Assembly (NCBI GenBank): GCA_016710985.1
Contig: JADJTX010000002.1
Location: 1-64,000, forward strand
Reading direction: 5' to 3'
Source: Ignavibacteria bacterium
GTDB lineage: Bacteria > Bacteroidota > Ignavibacteria > Tepidaquicellales > Tepidaquicellaceae
Length of the DNA: 64,000 nucleotides
The position numbers and the translations under genes were made by a program. The notes under the pieces were generated by a model. It worked only from the letters and a program-made list of their open reading frames with translations. It searched no databases and was not told where the DNA came from. How positions within the stretch are numbered: the stretch's first letter is position 1; the number at the start of each line of letters is the position of its first letter. Shown in pieces: positions 1-8,367 of this stretch.

Positions 1-307
1 GCCGGGTGGAATTAATATTCTCACTAACGAAATAATTTATGAATATGATTTTACACAAGAAAGAAATCAGGCATACGGAAATAACTTACAGTTGAAAAGT
101 GGAAAGTATTGTCTGTACGGAGGAGATGTAGATCAAAACAATTTTATCGACCTTACTGATTTAATCCAAATCTTTAATGATTCTAAAAGTTTCATATCAG
201 GACAACATCTGGCTGAAGATTTAAACGGGGATTCAATCGTAGATTTGACTGATATATCACAGTGTTACAATAACACAATAAATTTCATCAGAGTGAGAAG
301 ACCTTAG
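1..307 (+). CDS. 3' end of secreted protein with dockerin-like C-terminal module (partial)
   Basis: The reading frame is open from the first bases of the window, so the gene begins upstream. The visible ~100 residues include a short beta-type segment (NEIIYEYDFTQERNQAYGNN) and then two EF-hand-like loops, GDVDQNNFIDLTDL and DLNGDSIVDLTDI, followed by the terminal signature FIRVRRP. The same tail is found on three other genes here, ending near 23359 (minus), 36729 and 40724. Dockerin-like loops bind calcium in known families; no cohesin partner is visible. A TTG at 92 is only an internal leucine. Function of the missing N-terminal part is unknown. Confidence 0.8.
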   Translation, partial: PGGINILTNEIIYEYDFTQERNQAYGNNLQLKSGKYCLYGGDVDQNNFIDLTDLIQIFNDSKSFISGQHLAEDLNGDSIVDLTDISQCYNNTINFIRVRRP

Positions 308-318
308 TTTTCTTTTGT

Positions 319-349
319 CACGTCTGACGTCTGACGTCTGACGTCTCAC
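319..349. repeat. Heptanucleotide tandem array (unit ACGTCTG)
   Basis: About four copies of a 7-bp unit. The stop codon of the minus-strand gene ending at 346 lies inside the array. Related words occur inside coding sequence of T9SS tails near 16376 and 29074. Confidence 0.9.
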
Positions 350-1527
350 TTCTCATAATACGCTATACTCGACCCCACCCAAGTCTTATCCTTATTGAAA
401 TCCACTCCCATCATCTTTCCTTTGCTCAGACGGACGAGATTATTTATAAGCATTGGTTTGTCATCCCATACAAAAAGCAATCGTATCTCTGCTTTTGCAG
501 GAGTGTCGGGAGTAAGTATGGAAGCTTCGTAGTTCGCTTTTCTCTGTAATATGTAATTAGATTTGTCTTCTATCGCATCAAGAGTTTCTTTTTTAACATC
601 AAATACAACGCCTGCTCCGGCAAATGAATATAAAGGCTTCAATACATAATTTTCGAGGTCGGACGGATATTCTTTTATATCACTGAGAAATTCGGTTGGC
701 GGAACATACTTATTTTTCAGGAACGGCATTGAGTATTTGCTTATCTTGAAAAACCAGTTAGGATGCGCGATCCATTTCACATCAAGCTCTTCTGTAAATC
801 TGAAATTATAATTCAGATCTTTTCTTTTGGAAAGTTCATCATAGATAACACGGTTGTAAATTCTGTCAATCGGAGTTTTCTTCCCGTTGTTATCATAAAA
901 AAGCTTCTTACCTTCTTTTGTAATTTTAGTAAGACATACAGGTTTGACGCCGATATATTTTTCAGTGCAGATAAAATCTATCGCCGTCTTTTGCTTCTCG
1001 GGTTCGATCTCAAGAAGAATTACATTTTCCGGATCCGAATCACCAACTATGGTTTCTTTGAATTTCGCTAAGTAAGTTTCCCTGTTCAATCCGTTAAAGT
1101 GACTGTTAAGATTATCACCAATATCAAAATGCTTTCTCATTGTTGAATTCAATAGCTCCTGATAGCAGTACAGCGATGCAAAACCCTGCAGCTCGATCAG
1201 CTGCGGTATAAAATTTCTGTTTTCATCTTTACATATTGCAAAGTCAATGGCTAGCAAAGATGCATGTTCGTCTTCATTCGGAACGGCAAGCTGTTTCGGC
1301 AATGCATTCTTTGAATATTCTTTAAATTCCTTTGTCTGAAGAGCGTCAGTTATTTCTTTAGAGGCGTTAAGGAGTTCATTCAACAAATGCTTGGGAAGGA
1401 ATATCGGTGTCTCTGCAATCCTGAAATCTATTTTTTTATTGTAAACGGTATCTAAATCTTTTACAAAAGCATTATACTTTTCTTCCGTGAATTCTGAGTT
1501 ATATTTTTGCCTGAGTTCTTTTATCAT
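346..1527 (-). CDS. ATP-grasp-like protein of peptide-ligase cluster
   Basis: A 393-residue soluble protein without signal peptide. The C-terminal third has ATP-grasp-like features: YVLKPLYSFAGAGVVFDV (lysine plus glycine-rich loop), then ILQRKANYE, and a terminal AEIRLLFVW...NNLVRLSKGKMMGVDF segment resembling the metal-binding end of the fold. It is the last gene of a minus-strand series with an M29-like peptidase, a GCS2-type ligase and a second ATP-grasp protein. From this context it probably joins an amino acid or peptide by ATP-dependent amide bond formation; the substrate is unknown. The upstream gap of 265 bp is filled by an inverted repeat array, and its stop codon lies in a heptamer array. 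The family call is moderate; the ligase role is inference. Confidence 0.6.
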   Translation of the reverse strand: MIKELRQKYNSEFTEEKYNAFVKDLDTVYNKKIDFRIAETPIFLPKHLLNELLNASKEITDALQTKEFKEYSKNALPKQLAVPNEDEHASLLAIDFAICKDENRNFIPQLIELQGFASLYCYQELLNSTMRKHFDIGDNLNSHFNGLNRETYLAKFKETIVGDSDPENVILLEIEPEKQKTAIDFICTEKYIGVKPVCLTKITKEGKKLFYDNNGKKTPIDRIYNRVIYDELSKRKDLNYNFRFTEELDVKWIAHPNWFFKISKYSMPFLKNKYVPPTEFLSDIKEYPSDLENYVLKPLYSFAGAGVVFDVKKETLDAIEDKSNYILQRKANYEASILTPDTPAKAEIRLLFVWDDKPMLINNLVRLSKGKMMGVDFNKDKTWVGSSIAYYEK

Positions 1528-1531
1528 TTCA

Positions 1532-1792
1532 AGTTCGTTAAGTGTGTAGAGTGTATAGAGTGTATAGAGTGTGTAGAGTGTGTAGAGTTCGTTGAGTTCA
1601 TTGAGTAAGCTGAATTTGTTGAGTTCACTGACTTCGTTAGATTCATTAGGTTCTGCAATTTTAATTGAATAGTTGAGTCTATTAATCCGAATATTTCATA
1701 CACTCCACACAAACACACACTCAACACACACCATACACTCCCATACACTCAACACACTCAACACACTCTACACACTCAACACACTCTACAAA
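1532..1792. repeat. Inverted pair of 9-bp tandem arrays (giant imperfect hairpin)
   Basis: The left arm (1532-1645) is built of GTGTAGAGT/GTTGAGT words and the right arm (1699-1792) of ACTCAACAC/ACTCTACAC words, which are the reverse complement. The centre (about 1646-1698) is unique sequence. The element separates two genes of the peptide-ligase cluster. Short open frames on both strands here (STHSIHS-type peptides) are translations of the repeat, not genes. Confidence 0.85.
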
Positions 1793-2815
1793 CTATATAA
1801 GAAACTTTCCGTTCTCCATCACCTTTTCATCTTCAAGCCAGATATCCATGTTAATTCCGACGCAGTCAATATGTGTAGTTGAAACCCAGTCAGCTCCTGT
1901 ATGTTCGGCATAAGGATGCCCGAACGCCATATGAATACTCGGCAGCTTTTCATCCTGAAGAATGTGACCTATTACTTTTGTCAGGGCAATGTTCGTTCCG
2001 ATAGCGAATTCACCAACACGGTTGCTGTTTTCATCAGTCATCGAATATGCAGTAAACTCATCGAGTAAAGCAGTGTTGCTGCAGTCCATCTTTTTGATTC
2101 TTGAGTCTTCAATTTCTATTGAGAGAGGAGTATTTTTAAGGTCACCGTATTTCTGGCACAGGTAATCACCAACCACACCGTCGACTACAAACAGTCCTTC
2201 AACATTCATTGGTGATGTGAAAATTTCACCTCCGGGTAAGTTTCCCCATTTATCTATCGAAATAATTCCGCTTGTCTTGAGCCAGTTAATTTTATGAGAA
2301 AATTCCGCAACAATATCAGTCCCGCCTTTTGATTTACATTTTATATATCTTGCCTTTCTGGCTTTTTCAATAAGCTTCTGACTCAGCTTATCAACTTCAA
2401 GAAAGTTAGCCCGCATGCCTTCCTTCATTATCTGCTTATTAATATTCACCATGTGCCCGTGACGAATTTTATGCGAGTTTACTACTGCAGTCATCTGTAT
2501 CCTTGAGCTTAATTCACCTGTCTGCGCCTGCGCACAGAAAACACTGACCTGTGACTTTGCCAGATCGTCAAGAATTTGCTTTGGCATATTTGGTGTTGGT
2601 CTTGGCGTATAGTCTTCAATCACCATCAGGCTGTATTCCGAGCCGACTTTTTTTATTTCACTCACAAGAGAGCAGGCGATCTCAAGTGAATCGTTATCAG
2701 TAATTATTGTAATTCTTTCCTCGGGTTTCAGCCGCAGGCATGCATTAATTGCATTATTTGCACCTTCGATAAGGTCATTATCAAAATCAACATCAACAAT
2801 AAAAGAATTTTTCAT
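1793..2815 (-). CDS. M29-like aminopeptidase
   Basis: A 340-residue cytoplasmic protein resembling the thermophilic aminopeptidase (M29, AmpS/leucyl aminopeptidase) family. Candidate metal-binding segments are in the usual order: GNLPGGEIFTSP (Glu), RVGEFAIGTN (Glu), IHMAFGHPYAEHTGAD and a terminal STTHIDCVGINMDIWLED. The family consists of metal-dependent exopeptidases acting on small peptides. It starts 15 bp after the stop of the GCS2-type ligase, so it is likely co-transcribed. In this setting it may trim, recycle or regulate the product of the neighbouring ligases; that part is inference. Length is slightly shorter than typical M29 enzymes (about 370-410). Confidence 0.75.
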   Translation of the reverse strand: MKNSFIVDVDFDNDLIEGANNAINACLRLKPEERITIITDNDSLEIACSLVSEIKKVGSEYSLMVIEDYTPRPTPNMPKQILDDLAKSQVSVFCAQAQTGELSSRIQMTAVVNSHKIRHGHMVNINKQIMKEGMRANFLEVDKLSQKLIEKARKARYIKCKSKGGTDIVAEFSHKINWLKTSGIISIDKWGNLPGGEIFTSPMNVEGLFVVDGVVGDYLCQKYGDLKNTPLSIEIEDSRIKKMDCSNTALLDEFTAYSMTDENSNRVGEFAIGTNIALTKVIGHILQDEKLPSIHMAFGHPYAEHTGADWVSTTHIDCVGINMDIWLEDEKVMENGKFLI

Positions 2816-2830
2816 TTTGTAGTTGTAGGT

Positions 2831-4036
2831 TTATTTGGATTTTGTAGGTTTTAAAGTTTTTGAATTTGGTTTAGCTTTTGTTTTAATTTTAGGCTTGGGT
2901 TTTATGTTTGTTGGTTTATAATCAAGTCCCTCATATGTTTCTTCCACAATGTAATCAACAAGCTTTTTATAATTCTCCCCGTTTTCATAAAATGTTTTTA
3001 TCTGCCTGTCTGCGCCGGTTCCCTGTTCCATCATTCTGAATATATAATTTATTTCTTCACGGCTTCCGAGCTCATCCACTACATCGTCGATAAATTCAAG
3101 CAGCTCTTTTGCAAGCTCCGTAAAAGGAACTTCAGCCTGTTTTCCGAAATCAATAAGCTTCCCGCTTATACCATATCTCGACGCTCTCCATTTATTTTCC
3201 ATCATCAGCGCTCTGTCATAAATTCTGAATCCGAGATTCTGCTGGATCAGCTTATGCAGCTTCACTACAACAGCCTGTATAAGGGCTGCAAGCGCGATTG
3301 TCTCGTCAACTCTCATCTGAACATCGCAGATCCTGAACTCAAGAGTATTAAAGAAAGGATGAGCCCGAATATCCCACCAGATTTTTTTTGCGTTGTCTAT
3401 ACAATTGGTTTTTATGAGAAGGTTTATGAAGTTATCATACTCCGCTAAACTGGAAAAAAAGTCCGGTATGCCTGTCCTTGGAAATTTATCAAAAACCTTG
3501 ACCCTGTAAGATTTAAAACCCGTATCTCTTCCAAGCCAGAAAGGAGAGTTTGTAGATAAAGCGAAAATATGAGGCAAAAAATATCTTGCCGCATTCATGA
3601 TATGAATTCCGATCTCCCGGTTGGCAATACCGACATGCACATGCATACCGAAAATTAGATTTGCCCTGGCTGTTTCCTGCATTTCTTTTACAATCTCAAC
3701 ATATCTCGGATGGTCGGTTATTTTCTGATCTCTCCAGTGTGAAAACGGATGCGTTCCCGCAGCTGCAATCCTTAGTCCGTGCTGATCCGAAAGTATTGCC
3801 AGAGCGGTGCGTAGATTTGTGACCTCTCTTCTTGCTTCCTGAATGTTCTTGCAGATATTAGTACCGGTTTCAATGACTGACGCATGCATTTCCGGCTTAA
3901 AGTTCTCTTTTAATAAAAGCTTACCTTCTTCAAAAATCGTCTGAATGTGTGATTGCAGCTCCCGCGTAACGGGATCTATGATCATAAATTCTTCTTCAAT
4001 GCCTAATGTATATTTTTCCTGATTTTCTAAATGCAA
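2831..4036 (-). CDS. GCS2/YbdK-type carboxylate-amine ligase
   Basis: A 401-residue protein of the glutamate-cysteine ligase family 2 (YbdK-like). The N-terminus has LGIEEEFMIIDP, typical of the family's metal/ATP site, followed by IAAAGTHPF, GMHVHVGI and the RVKVFDKFPRTGIPDFF region. Known members form amide bonds between a carboxylate and an amine using ATP. The C-terminus carries a lysine/proline-rich tail (about 25 residues) outside the catalytic domain; the next gene upstream has a similar basic tail. The start is a TTG at 4036, 6 bp after the upstream gene's stop, implying translational coupling. Family assignment is firm; substrate unknown. Confidence 0.88.
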   Translation of the reverse strand: MHLENQEKYTLGIEEEFMIIDPVTRELQSHIQTIFEEGKLLLKENFKPEMHASVIETGTNICKNIQEARREVTNLRTALAILSDQHGLRIAAAGTHPFSHWRDQKITDHPRYVEIVKEMQETARANLIFGMHVHVGIANREIGIHIMNAARYFLPHIFALSTNSPFWLGRDTGFKSYRVKVFDKFPRTGIPDFFSSLAEYDNFINLLIKTNCIDNAKKIWWDIRAHPFFNTLEFRICDVQMRVDETIALAALIQAVVVKLHKLIQQNLGFRIYDRALMMENKWRASRYGISGKLIDFGKQAEVPFTELAKELLEFIDDVVDELGSREEINYIFRMMEQGTGADRQIKTFYENGENYKKLVDYIVEETYEGLDYKPTNIKPKPKIKTKAKPNSKTLKPTKSK

Positions 4037-4042
4037 AATATT

Positions 4043-5089
4043 TTATTTAGTTTTTTCCTTCTTTGCTTTCGGTTTGTCTTTAGGCTTTACAGTTTTAGAC
4101 TTTTTTTTTCCTTCCGTTCCGTTAGTTTCAGGTGGCATTAATGAACCCCCCTGAGAGTAAGATTTTACAAATGTTCCCCAGGTAAGATTGTTTGTTCCCT
4201 TCTTATGACTCTTTGCTCTTCGGATTGCCATATTAGCCGCAGCTTCAACTACCCAGTCGAAATTTTCCTGACCGACAGAATTTACATCAGCATCCGGCGC
4301 AGGATTACAGAAATCAATAGCGATAGGAACTCCATCCCTGACTGCAAATTCAACTGTATTGAAATCATATCCCAAAGCGTTGTTCAGTCTTAATGTATAA
4401 TCTTTAATAAGATCCAGAAGTTTTTGTTCGGCCGGTCCTGCATTTGAAACATACCTTAAATGATGGGGATTTCTCGGTTCATACGGCATTATCAATACGT
4501 CCTGCCTGTCTATGCAATAACATCTGAAATACAGATCAAAATTAATTTCTTCCTGAAGCATCATTACAAGCTGCTCAGTCTCGTTGTATTTCTCAAAAAA
4601 ATCAGCAGGGTCTGTCACTTTATAAACACTCTTCCATCCGCCACCTGAAAACGGCTTAAAGTATGCAGGGAATCCTGTATAATTAAACATCCCTTCCCAG
4701 TCCAGTGGAAATGCTAAATTTCTGAATGAGTTCGCATTTGTGTCAGGCGGATTTTGATTTGAAGGAAGTAAAACTGTTTTCGGAACCGGAACACCGACTT
4801 TTGTAGCCAAAGCATTATTAAAAAATTTGTCATCAGCAGCCCACCAAAATGGGTTATTCAATACAGCCGTCCCCGCAATAGCTTCATTTTTAAGATATCC
4901 CCTGTAAAACGGCACATCCTGAGATATTCTGTCAATAATCACATCATAGCCGTGTGATTCACCCTGTACTACTTTATCAATATTTACAAATTCAGCAATA
5001 ATGCCGTCTTCATTTTTTTCGTTAACTCTTTCCACAAATGCCTGCGGAAAAGTGTTTTCCTGCCCAAATAAGATTCCAATTTTTTTCAT
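4043..5089 (-). CDS. ATP-grasp (D-Ala-D-Ala ligase-like) protein, first gene of cluster
   Basis: A 348-residue ATP-grasp enzyme. The sequence shows an N-terminal preATP-grasp region (GILFGQENTFPQAFVERV), the nucleotide-binding YFKPFSGGGWKSVYKV loop, and the Mg-binding end NTVEFAVRDGVPIAIDFCNP (Glu and Asn ligands). It ends in a lysine-rich tail rich in KPK/KKE that resembles the tail of the next gene; such basic tails might bind nucleic acid, a polyanionic partner or the membrane, which is speculation. It leads the minus-strand cluster and follows a 300-bp gap that probably holds the promoter. Likely an amide-bond-forming ligase acting with the GCS2-type enzyme. Confidence 0.85.
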   Translation of the reverse strand: MKKIGILFGQENTFPQAFVERVNEKNEDGIIAEFVNIDKVVQGESHGYDVIIDRISQDVPFYRGYLKNEAIAGTAVLNNPFWWAADDKFFNNALATKVGVPVPKTVLLPSNQNPPDTNANSFRNLAFPLDWEGMFNYTGFPAYFKPFSGGGWKSVYKVTDPADFFEKYNETEQLVMMLQEEINFDLYFRCYCIDRQDVLIMPYEPRNPHHLRYVSNAGPAEQKLLDLIKDYTLRLNNALGYDFNTVEFAVRDGVPIAIDFCNPAPDADVNSVGQENFDWVVEAAANMAIRRAKSHKKGTNNLTWGTFVKSYSQGGSLMPPETNGTEGKKKSKTVKPKDKPKAKKEKTK

Positions 5090-5431
5090 TTTATTTTTTA
5101 TGCTCCTTAATTTACTTTATTTAGTTTATAAAAATATTTATTGCCCACCGAAAACAGCAAATTTAAAATTTTCTCTGAATTAATAAATTTACAGTATATT
5201 AATTTATTTCATTGATGAGTTATACAAATTAATAAATATTTGTTTAAAATTATATGGAGAAGGTCATCAATTTGAAGTTCCCGGTGAATTTTTAAAGTTA
5301 AAGAAAAGAACATTCAAACAGTATGACATTTGTCATATAATGGAATGTTTATTTATTTAAAAATAAATTCAGATACATGATTAAAATACTTGATATTATT
5401 TATTAATGGGTTTATATTTGAGCCGGACAAA
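5090..5431. promoter_or_regulatory. Divergent intergenic region with palindrome at 5323-5336
   Basis: AT-rich gap of 342 bp between the minus-strand peptide-ligase cluster and plus-strand genes, so it should hold promoters in both directions. A palindrome ATGACATTTGTCAT (6-bp perfect arms) at 5323-5336 sits about 100 bp before the plus-strand start and could be an operator. No gene is seen. Confidence 0.4.
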
Positions 5432-5857
5432 ATGTCAAAATTAAAAATACATATAAAAATTCTATTACTGATCCTGATTTCATCGGGATTCCTCTATGCA
5501 GCAGTTACTCTGCAGTATTTCACTGCAAGGGACAATTCCACCGGGGTATTCGTCGAATGGAAAACAAATGATGAGAGCGGAACCGTAAAATTTGAAATTG
5601 AACGAAGCGCTGATAAACCCGACAACTTTATCTACATTAATAATAAAGACGCAACAGGTAATAACTCTTACTATTCCTATCAGGATAATTCAGTTGACTA
5701 TAACGGCAGTGGTGTAAGGACAACATCAATTTATTATTACAGATTAAAATGTATTGAAGGAAACGGTAACTTTACATATACAAATCATATTACTGTCACC
5801 CATACAGTTTCCGGAATCAGAAGTACCTGGGGCAGTATCAAGGCTATTTTCAGATAG
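5432..5857 (+). CDS. Small secreted protein with fibronectin-type-III-like fold
   Basis: About 141 residues from the ATG at 5432, chosen because it begins a clear signal peptide (MSKLKIHIKILLLILISSGFLYA); the open frame extends 14 codons further up without support. The mature part reads VTLQYFTARDNSTGVFVEWKT...IERSADKPDNFIYIN and later YYYRLKCIEGNGNFTYTNHITV, the pattern of a single FN3-like domain seen in many T9SS cargo proteins of this phylum. It lacks a T9SS tail or lipobox. It is followed after 53 bp by the DUF4870-like gene. Exported; function unknown. Confidence 0.65.
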   Translation: MSKLKIHIKILLLILISSGFLYAAVTLQYFTARDNSTGVFVEWKTNDESGTVKFEIERSADKPDNFIYINNKDATGNNSYYSYQDNSVDYNGSGVRTTSIYYYRLKCIEGNGNFTYTNHITVTHTVSGIRSTWGSIKAIFR

Positions 5858-5910
5858 AATTTGAAATTCTCTTTTAAACTAAAAACACTTTTCGAAAGGA
5901 GAACTAATAA

Positions 5911-6249
5911 ATGGCAGAGTCAACCAGAAATTTAAATATCACCCCCGAAGAGATTCAGCAGGGTAAGACAATGGCTATCATTTCTTACCTTATTTTTTTT
6001 ATACCGCTTCTGATGGACGATATGAGAAAAAATAATTTCGTTATGTTTCATACCGAACAGTCAATTGTACTGTTGTTACTAAATATAGCCGCCGGCATCA
6101 TTGGAACAATCACCTGCGGAATCGGATTGGTGCTTTACATTCCATGGCTGATCCTGCTGATAATGGGTATTATGAATGCTTCCAACGGAGAAGTTAAAGA
6201 GCTGCCGGTGATCGGACAGTACGGAAAGATGTTCAATCTGGTAAAGTAG
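5911..6249 (+). CDS. DUF4870/Tic20-like small membrane protein
   Basis: A 112-residue protein with a short soluble N-terminus (TPEEIQQGKTMAIISYLIFFIPLL) and three hydrophobic stretches, with the FHTEQSIVLLLLNI segment (family pattern F.H..Q) and a C-terminal GEVKELPVIGQYGKMF. This matches DUF4870-type membrane proteins of unknown function. A strong ribosome site (GAAAGGAG) lies about 10 bp before the ATG. A hairpin terminator follows at 6271. Confidence 0.7.
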   Translation: MAESTRNLNITPEEIQQGKTMAIISYLIFFIPLLMDDMRKNNFVMFHTEQSIVLLLLNIAAGIIGTITCGIGLVLYIPWLILLIMGIMNASNGEVKELPVIGQYGKMFNLVK

Positions 6250-6270
6250 TTACTTTAAGTTTAAAATATG

Positions 6271-6310
6271 AAAAGCAGTCGTCCCGTCGGGTCGATTGCT
6301 TTTTTGTTTT
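6271..6310 (+). terminator. Intrinsic terminator after DUF4870-like gene
   Basis: Stem AAAAGCAGTCG / CGATTGCTTTT around a GC-rich loop (TCCCGTCGGGT), followed by T6GT4. One G-T wobble in the stem. Confidence 0.8.
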
Positions 6311-6422
6311 ACAGATTCTCTGAGTTAAAAAATCTGTAAGTTTAATTCTAAACCATTAAGTTAACAATTTAAAATCAAAGACGTATCTCCTTTTATTTTA
6401 AACTAACTTAAATCAGAATATA

Positions 6423-6788
6423 ATGCCCTCAGAATTACAAACAGCAAAGACTTTTTTTCTTGTATCAGGAATTTTAAACATTCTCGGATTTCTCGGATGG
6501 GGAACATCAACAGTCGCAGGCGGGATAGCATCATGCGGAGTATGTTGTTTCATCGGATTTCTTCCGGTAATTAATGTCGTGAGCTGCATAATGGATTTCA
6601 TTGCTTACAATAAATTAAATGTTCTTAATCAAAAAGGAACGTTCAGCACGGTTCAGACCGCGGCAATTTTTCAGATAATAACAATACTTACAGGAAATGT
6701 TGTCAGCTTCATATTTGGAATCATAACTTTAAATAATTTAGGAAAAGAGCCGGTAAAGGTTTTTTTACGGGAGAAAGAAGTTTATTAG
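6423..6788 (+). CDS. Small hydrophobic membrane protein, unknown
   Basis: 121 residues with three or four predicted membrane segments (FFLVSGILNILGFLGW; IASCGVCCFIGFLPVINVV; TAAIFQIITILTGNVVSFIFGII). A cysteine pair (CGVCC) lies in the second segment. I recognise no family. It resembles in size and topology the small DUF4870-like protein just upstream but lacks its conserved F.H..Q motif. Terminator upstream and repeat array downstream suggest it is transcribed alone. Confidence 0.55.
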   Translation: MPSELQTAKTFFLVSGILNILGFLGWGTSTVAGGIASCGVCCFIGFLPVINVVSCIMDFIAYNKLNVLNQKGTFSTVQTAAIFQIITILTGNVVSFIFGIITLNNLGKEPVKVFLREKEVY

Positions 6789-6865
6789 ATATGAGATATG
6801 AGATGTTAAGATAAGATAAAGATGAGATATAAGAGATGAGAGATGAGATGTGAGATGTGAGATAC
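6787..6865. repeat. Left arm of inverted short-word array (TGAGATA words)
   Basis: Imperfect tandem words of 7-8 bp (TGAGATATGAGATG, GAGATGTGAGATG). The reverse complement words CTCATATCTCATAACTCAT occur at 7254-7286, on the other side of the four-helix-bundle gene, so the two arrays bracket that gene. Confidence 0.8.
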
Positions 6866-6903
6866 TTAAAGTTAAATTAACTGGTTAATTGAGGAGATAA
6901 CGT

Positions 6904-7275
6904 ATGAGTAAGTCAATTTTGAAAGATAAATCATTTGATTTAGCAATTAAGATTGTAAAAGTTTATAAAATTCTTTCGACAGAAAAACGAGAGTTTGTAA
7001 TGAGTAAACAATTACTTCGTTCAGGAACTTCGGTGGGTGCTAATATAAGGGAAGCGAAGAATGCCGAGAGCACAAATGACTTCATTCATAAACTTGGTAT
7101 TGCACAAAAGGAATGTGATGAAACACTATATTGGCTCGAATTACTTTTTGTAACCGGATTTCTGGAAGATAATAATTATCGCACTGTGACAAATGACGCG
7201 AATCAAATACTTAAAATAATTAAAAGTACAATTTTAACATTAAAACAAAAAAAGCTCATAACTCATATCTCATAA
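6904..7275 (+). CDS. Four-helix bundle protein (23S IVS-type ORF, TIGR02436 family)
   Basis: 123 residues: DLAIKIVKVYKILS...SKQLLRSGTSVGANIREAKNAES, then IAQKECDETLYWLELL, the signature of the four-helix bundle family first known as ORFs inside intervening sequences of 23S rRNA. Biochemical role is not established. A GAGGAG ribosome site precedes the ATG. The last codons and stop (LITHIS) lie in the right repeat arm. A second member lies at 28342. Both are flanked by inverted short tandem repeats, which suggests the gene travels as part of such an element (inference). Confidence 0.85.
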   Translation: MSKSILKDKSFDLAIKIVKVYKILSTEKREFVMSKQLLRSGTSVGANIREAKNAESTNDFIHKLGIAQKECDETLYWLELLFVTGFLEDNNYRTVTNDANQILKIIKSTILTLKQKKLITHIS

Positions 7276-7286
7276 CTCATAACTCT
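7254..7286. repeat. Right arm of inverted short-word array
   Basis: Words CTCATA-ACTCAT-ATCTCAT-AACTCAT-AACTC, complementary to the 6787-6865 array. It supplies the stop codon of the four-helix-bundle gene and ends 8 bp before the TTG start of prfA, leaving prfA without a visible Shine-Dalgarno. Confidence 0.8.
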
Positions 7287-7293
7287 AAAGCCT

Positions 7294-8367
7294 TTGTTTG
7301 AAAAATTAGAAAAAGTAAAATCACGTTATCACGAGATCGCCGAACTGCTTGCAGCTCCCGACATTACCAATGATCAGAACGAATTCAGAAAGCTTTCGAA
7401 AGAATATTCGGGACTGGAAGATATTGTTAATGCTTACAACAATTATTTGAAAATAAGAAAAGATGTCGAAGATAATAAGCAGCTCCTGTTTGAAACGAAT
7501 GATACCGAAATGAAAGAGCTTGCAAAAGCCGAACAGGAAACACTGGAAGGCAGGCTTGAAGAAGTTGAAAAAGAAATTAAAGAGCTTCTGATTCCTAAAG
7601 ATCCTGTTGACGATAAAAATGCCATACTCGAAATCCGCTCGGGGACGGGCGGCGAAGAAGCTGCTTTGTTTGCAGCTGATCTTTACAGAATGTATTCGAG
7701 ATATTTTGAAACGAAGAGATGGAAGGTCGAGCTGATAGAATTTAATGAATCTTCTACTCCGGGAGGGTTGAAGGAAGTTGTTTTGAATGTAAGCGGAAAA
7801 AGTATTTACGGTGATCTGAAATATGAAAGCGGAGTTCACCGCGTACAGAGAGTTCCGAAGACTGAAGCTAACGGCAGAGTGCATACTTCGGCTGCATCAG
7901 TTGCTGTGTTTCCGGAAGCTGAAGATTTCGACATTGAGATAAATGAAGGTGATCTGAAGATTGATGTGTTTCGTTCGGGCGGCGCAGGCGGACAGAATGT
8001 GAATAAAGTTGAGACTGCAATCCGCATAACTCATCTTCCGACGAATACAGTTGTACAGTGTCAGGACGAGCGCTCTCAGATCAAAAATAAAATGAAGGCG
8101 ATGAAGGTACTGCGCTCGAGACTATATGAGCACGAACTCGCAAAACGCGATCAGGAATTAGTTTCACAAAGAAAGAAAATGGTAAAGTCAGGTGACAGAA
8201 GTGACAAGATCCGAACATACAATTTTCCTCAAAACCGTCTCACTGATCACAGTATAGGTCTCACGCTTTATAATTTATCTGATGTAGTAGAAGGTGATCT
8301 TGATGAGATCATTGACAAGCTGAAAACCGCTGACAGGGCTGAGCGGCTGGCGGATACTGAAGTATGA
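7294..8367 (+). CDS. prfA: Peptide chain release factor 1
   Basis: 357 residues, the normal length of RF1. It reads UAA/UAG stop codons in the ribosomal A site and triggers release of the finished protein. The sequence has the codon-recognition PxT motif in HRVQRVPKTEANGRVHTSA and the catalytic GGQ in RSGGAGGQNVNKVETA at about residue 232, whose Gln is normally methylated by PrmC. The start is a TTG, giving the conserved beginning MFEKLEKVKSRYHEI; the preceding 30 bp are a repeat arm with no clear ribosome site. The gene is intact. Confidence 0.97.
   Translation: MFEKLEKVKSRYHEIAELLAAPDITNDQNEFRKLSKEYSGLEDIVNAYNNYLKIRKDVEDNKQLLFETNDTEMKELAKAEQETLEGRLEEVEKEIKELLIPKDPVDDKNAILEIRSGTGGEEAALFAADLYRMYSRYFETKRWKVELIEFNESSTPGGLKEVVLNVSGKSIYGDLKYESGVHRVQRVPKTEANGRVHTSAASVAVFPEAEDFDIEINEGDLKIDVFRSGGAGGQNVNKVETAIRITHLPTNTVVQCQDERSQIKNKMKAMKVLRSRLYEHELAKRDQELVSQRKKMVKSGDRSDKIRTYNFPQNRLTDHSIGLTLYNLSDVVEGDLDEIIDKLKTADRAERLADTEV

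Noticed and set aside
1524..1882. Open frames coding for STHSIHS/LNTLYTLNT peptides on both strands
   Set aside because: They are translations of the inverted nonamer array, with no independent start signal.
7321..7884. 187-codon antisense frame across prfA
   Set aside because: Shadow of the highly conserved prfA coding sequence.
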